Shown: in pieces, positions 41,369 to 43,380 of the stretch
Numbering within the stretch: the first letter of the stretch is position 1
How the letters are laid out: the number at the start of each line of letters is the position of its first letter
Assembly: GCA_017882045.1 (NCBI GenBank)
Contig: JADGQF010000007.1
Coordinates: 1 to 43,380 of the forward strand
Direction: 5' to 3'
DNA length: 43,380 nucleotides
From: Anaerolineales bacterium
GTDB taxonomy: Bacteria > Chloroflexota > Anaerolineae > CG2-30-64-16
The notes under the pieces: generated by a model
What the model saw: only the letters and a program-made list of their open reading frames with translations
Database searches by the model: none
What the model was told of the DNA's origin: nothing
Program-made: the position numbers and the translations under genes

Positions 41369-42517
41369 ATGTTCGGAACCGGGATCATCAAGGGGCTGGT
41401 CGTAACGATCAAAGAATTCGTCGAGACCTACGTCGACGACGTCAAGAAGATCCCCAGCCGCTATCGGGGCGGGCGGGAAGTCATCGACCAGACGCAGAAC
41501 CTGAGCGAGCAGAGCGGTCTCTTCACCATTCAGTATCCGGAAGAGCGCCGGAAATTACCAGAGCGCTTCCGCTATATCCCGATGCTAATTTACCAGGCCG
41601 AAACCGGGGAGGACCTGTGCACGGCCTGCGGCATCTGCGCCAAGGTCTGCCCACCCCAGTGCATCTGGATCGTGCGCGACAAGGACGAGAAGGGCAAGCC
41701 GGTCACCCGGCCGGCTGAGTTCTGGATCGACGCAAGCATCTGCATGAACTGCGGCCTATGCGCGGAATTCTGCCCGTTTGACGCGATCAAGATGAACCAC
41801 GACTTCGAGATCACGGCCTACGAGCGCATGCCGCACCTGGTATACGGATTGAATGAGCTACGGGTGCCGCATACCTACTACGCCAAGCTCCGGCCGACCG
41901 ACTATGCCGCTGAGGAAGCCGCCCGCGCCGAAGAGGCAGCGCGCAAAGCGGCCGCCAGGGCGCCCGGCGCCCGGACTGCGGCAATCGCAGCCGCGGCCAG
42001 GCCGGCCGCGCCCCCGGCTACACCGCCTCAGGCTCCGGCAACTGATGGCGCCGCCGGCGACGCCTCCGCCACCGCTCCGAGCGCGGCTGCGGCAGGACCG
42101 CGCAAGCTTAGCCCCGAGGAAATGGAACGCGTGAAGGCGGAAGCGACCGCTCGGCGCGCGGCAAAGGCGGCTGAAGTGGGCGCGACGGCGGGCGCCGAGA
42201 CCCCCACCGCTGCGCAGACGCCATCTGCCCCGGCGGGGCCGCGCAAGCTCAGCCCAGAAGAGGTGGAGCGTCTGCGCGCGGAGGCCGCGGCCAAGCGTGC
42301 AGCGAAAGCCGCGCAGGAAAGCGCGCCACCTGCGGCGGCGGAAGCCGGAGCTTCCGCTGCAGCCCAGACACCGGCAGCCGAGCAAGTCGCCCCTCCGGCG
42401 GGCCCGCGCAAACTGAGCCCCGAAGAAGTCGCCCGCCTGCGCGCGGAAGCTGCGGCCAAGCGTGCCGCCAAAGCGGCCGCGGATGCTGAGGCCCCGAAGC
42501 CCGACGGCGAGAAGTAG
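41369..42517 (+). CDS. nuoI: NuoI with a roughly 200-residue repeat-bearing C-terminal tail
   Basis: Residues 1-175 are a normal NuoI. Two [4Fe-4S] motifs are complete: Cys84-87-90-94 and Cys125-128-131-135, carrying clusters N6a and N6b. The remaining 200 residues are unusual: Ala-, Pro-, Glu- and Lys-rich, with three copies of a GPRKLSPEE(V/M)-x-R(L/V)(R/K)AEA(A/T)AKRAAKAA unit at about 242-268, 289-315 and 344-370, joined by Pro/Ala/Thr linkers. Each unit is predicted to be a charged helix. Usual NuoI is 140-220 residues long. The tail has no cysteines. It starts 11 nt after nuoCD with GAGG. Genes A, E-H and J-N are absent here. Confidence 0.92.
   Translation: MFGTGIIKGLVVTIKEFVETYVDDVKKIPSRYRGGREVIDQTQNLSEQSGLFTIQYPEERRKLPERFRYIPMLIYQAETGEDLCTACGICAKVCPPQCIWIVRDKDEKGKPVTRPAEFWIDASICMNCGLCAEFCPFDAIKMNHDFEITAYERMPHLVYGLNELRVPHTYYAKLRPTDYAAEEAARAEEAARKAAARAPGARTAAIAAAARPAAPPATPPQAPATDGAAGDASATAPSAAAAGPRKLSPEEMERVKAEATARRAAKAAEVGATAGAETPTAAQTPSAPAGPRKLSPEEVERLRAEAAAKRAAKAAQESAPPAAAEAGASAAAQTPAAEQVAPPAGPRKLSPEEVARLRAEAAAKRAAKAAADAEAPKPDGEK
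42092..42478 (+). repeat. Three coding repeats in the NuoI tail
   Basis: Three about 81-bp units with high similarity encode the GPRKLSPEE-type repeat, spaced at 141 and 165 bp. Synonymous differences between copies indicate maintained protein sequence, not a very recent duplication. Confidence 0.85.
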
Positions 42518-42574
42518 CCGCCCGAGCGCCCGAATCGCACTTGACAGGCAAGTTATAATACAGGCGCAATTCAA

Positions 42575-42597
42575 GGGGGCGAGGATCACTCGCCCCC
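42575..42597 (+). terminator. Hairpin between nuoI and the UPF0173 gene
   Basis: A 9-bp stem GGGGGCGAG/CTCGCCCCC (42575-42583, 42589-42597) with a 5-nt loop and no T tract. It may end the nuo message partly or stabilise the 5' leader of the next gene. A TATAAT lies at 42554-42559, but the TTGACA nearby is only 7 nt away, so promoter status is unclear. Confidence 0.5.
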
Positions 42598-42622
42598 ACT
42601 GCTAATCTCAGCGAGGTGCACG

Positions 42623-43303
42623 ATGACCGTTCGCATCACCTACCACGGCCACTCTTGTTTTAGTTTCGATACCGATACGGCCAGACTGTTGATCGACCCG
42701 TTCATCACCGGGAACAGCATGGCTGAGGTTCGCGCGGACGACCTGAACCCACATTACATCCTGGTCTCTCATGCGCATGGCGATCACCTGGGAGATACGG
42801 TGCCGATTGCGCGACGCAGCGGGGCAACCGTCATCAGCAATTATGAGATCGCTCACTACATGGAGGAGCAGGGCGTGAAGTCGCATGGGATGCATATCGG
42901 GGGCGCGTACCAATTCCCCTTCGGCAAAGTGAAGCTGACGATTGCCCATCATGGCTCCAGCTTCGAAGACGGCCGTTACGGCGGAAGCCCCTGCGGGTTC
43001 TTGCTCTGGCTGGATGGCAAAGTGCTGTATCACGCGGGCGATACCGGGCTCTTTTACGACATGACACTGATCGGTCAGGCCGGCATCGACGTCGCAATGC
43101 TTCCCATCGGGGATAACTTCACCATGGGTCCGGAGGACGCGATCCAGGCCGTGCAGTTTCTGCATCCCAAGACCACAATCCTGATGCACTACGACACGTT
43201 TGAGGTCATCGCCCAAGATGAACAGTCGGTGGCGGAGATGATTTCCAGCCAAACCAGCACGCGCCCGGCCATCATGCGGCCCGGCGAAACGATGACAGTA
43301 TAG
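42623..43303 (+). CDS. UPF0173 metal-dependent hydrolase
   Basis: This 226-residue protein is a compact metallo-beta-lactamase-fold hydrolase. The metal ligands are in HAHGDH (about 52-57), HH near 112-113, and AGDTG near 139-143, with HYDTFE late in the chain. The N-terminal TYHGHSCF is the UPF0173 hallmark, and IDPFITGN follows. The cellular substrate is unknown for this family. It sits 105 bp after nuoI. A ribosome-binding-like GAGGTGCACG precedes ATG. The next gene begins 16 nt later. Confidence 0.92.
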   Translation: MTVRITYHGHSCFSFDTDTARLLIDPFITGNSMAEVRADDLNPHYILVSHAHGDHLGDTVPIARRSGATVISNYEIAHYMEEQGVKSHGMHIGGAYQFPFGKVKLTIAHHGSSFEDGRYGGSPCGFLLWLDGKVLYHAGDTGLFYDMTLIGQAGIDVAMLPIGDNFTMGPEDAIQAVQFLHPKTTILMHYDTFEVIAQDEQSVAEMISSQTSTRPAIMRPGETMTV

Positions 43304-43319
43304 CGGTCGAGGAGGTTCC

Positions 43320-43380
43320 ATGGACATCGCTGCCCTGGTGTTCGCCGTTTTAGCACTGGCTGTGGCCTACGTAGCCCTGC
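43320..43380 (+). CDS. Start of a membrane protein, cut by the window end
   Basis: GGAGG lies before ATG 43320. The 20 or so visible residues (MDIAALVFAVLALAVAYVAL) are a hydrophobic helix, either a signal peptide or an N-terminal anchor. Nothing further can be said. Confidence 0.6.
   Translation, partial: MDIAALVFAVLALAVAYVAL

Noticed and set aside
42541-42570. TTGACA and TATAAT before the UPF0173 gene as one promoter
   Set aside because: The two hexamers are only 7 nt apart, too close to act together. The TATAAT alone lacks a good -35 or TGn extension.

Overview
The window looks like a chromosomal segment of a GC-rich bacterium of the Chloroflexota type (Anaerolineae-like). That assignment is inference. 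It rests on the mix of a T-box-controlled leuS, SpoVS and RicT beside holB, a fused NuoCD, a stand-alone short N-acetylglutamate synthase, two-domain protein disulfide oxidoreductase, and sigma70-type promoters (TTGACA, 16-18 nt, TATAAT-like). I see no phage, insertion sequence or CRISPR array.

Layout. Positions 1-2334 hold a four-domain ribosomal protein S1-like gene and ridA, leftward. Positions 2416-6433 are one leftward unit: promoter, tRNA-Ala(CGC), a Leu-specifier T-box leader with a complete tRNA-Ala(GGC) gene inside it, an alpha/beta hydrolase and leuS. Positions 6449-8563 run rightward: a PadR-type regulator, a frameshifted four-helix membrane protein and an LpxL-like acyltransferase. 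Positions 8611-17745 are a leftward arginine operon, argC-B-D-(GNAT argA-like)-hom-G-J-H, behind a promoter and a roughly 220-nt leader ending in a strong intrinsic terminator. Positions 17886-18472 carry two tiny membrane-protein reading frames, each interrupted by in-frame stops although promoter, ribosome binding sites and terminator look intact. Then come thrC, an alanine-dehydrogenase-like gene and a CoA-transferase (rightward), and citrate synthase, Usp and Nramp (leftward). Positions 26113-28027 are a redox group (OsmC, TlpA-like, PDO). Positions 28065-33261 are an envelope/exopolysaccharide operon of three glycosyltransferases and a polyprenyl-phosphate sugar transferase. Next are spoVS, ricT and holB, a decayed hutI, an aldehyde dehydrogenase, a small protein, nuoB-nuoCD-nuoI (NuoI with a long repeat-bearing tail), a UPF0173 hydrolase and the start of a further membrane protein.

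How the parts fit. Most genes are core metabolism (arginine, threonine, leucyl-tRNA, TCA entry, respiration) or envelope building. Regulation by RNA structure is prominent: the T-box senses uncharged tRNA-Leu ahead of leuS, and the argC leader is probably a transcription attenuator of unknown class. The strongest unexplained observation is the tRNA gene nested inside the variable stem of the T-box leader. The next strongest are the unassigned argC leader, the two small genes with in-frame TGA/TAG codons, two transcripts that look leaderless, a large LeuRS editing-domain insertion, the NuoI tail, and an alanine-dehydrogenase homolog lacking its catalytic lysine.
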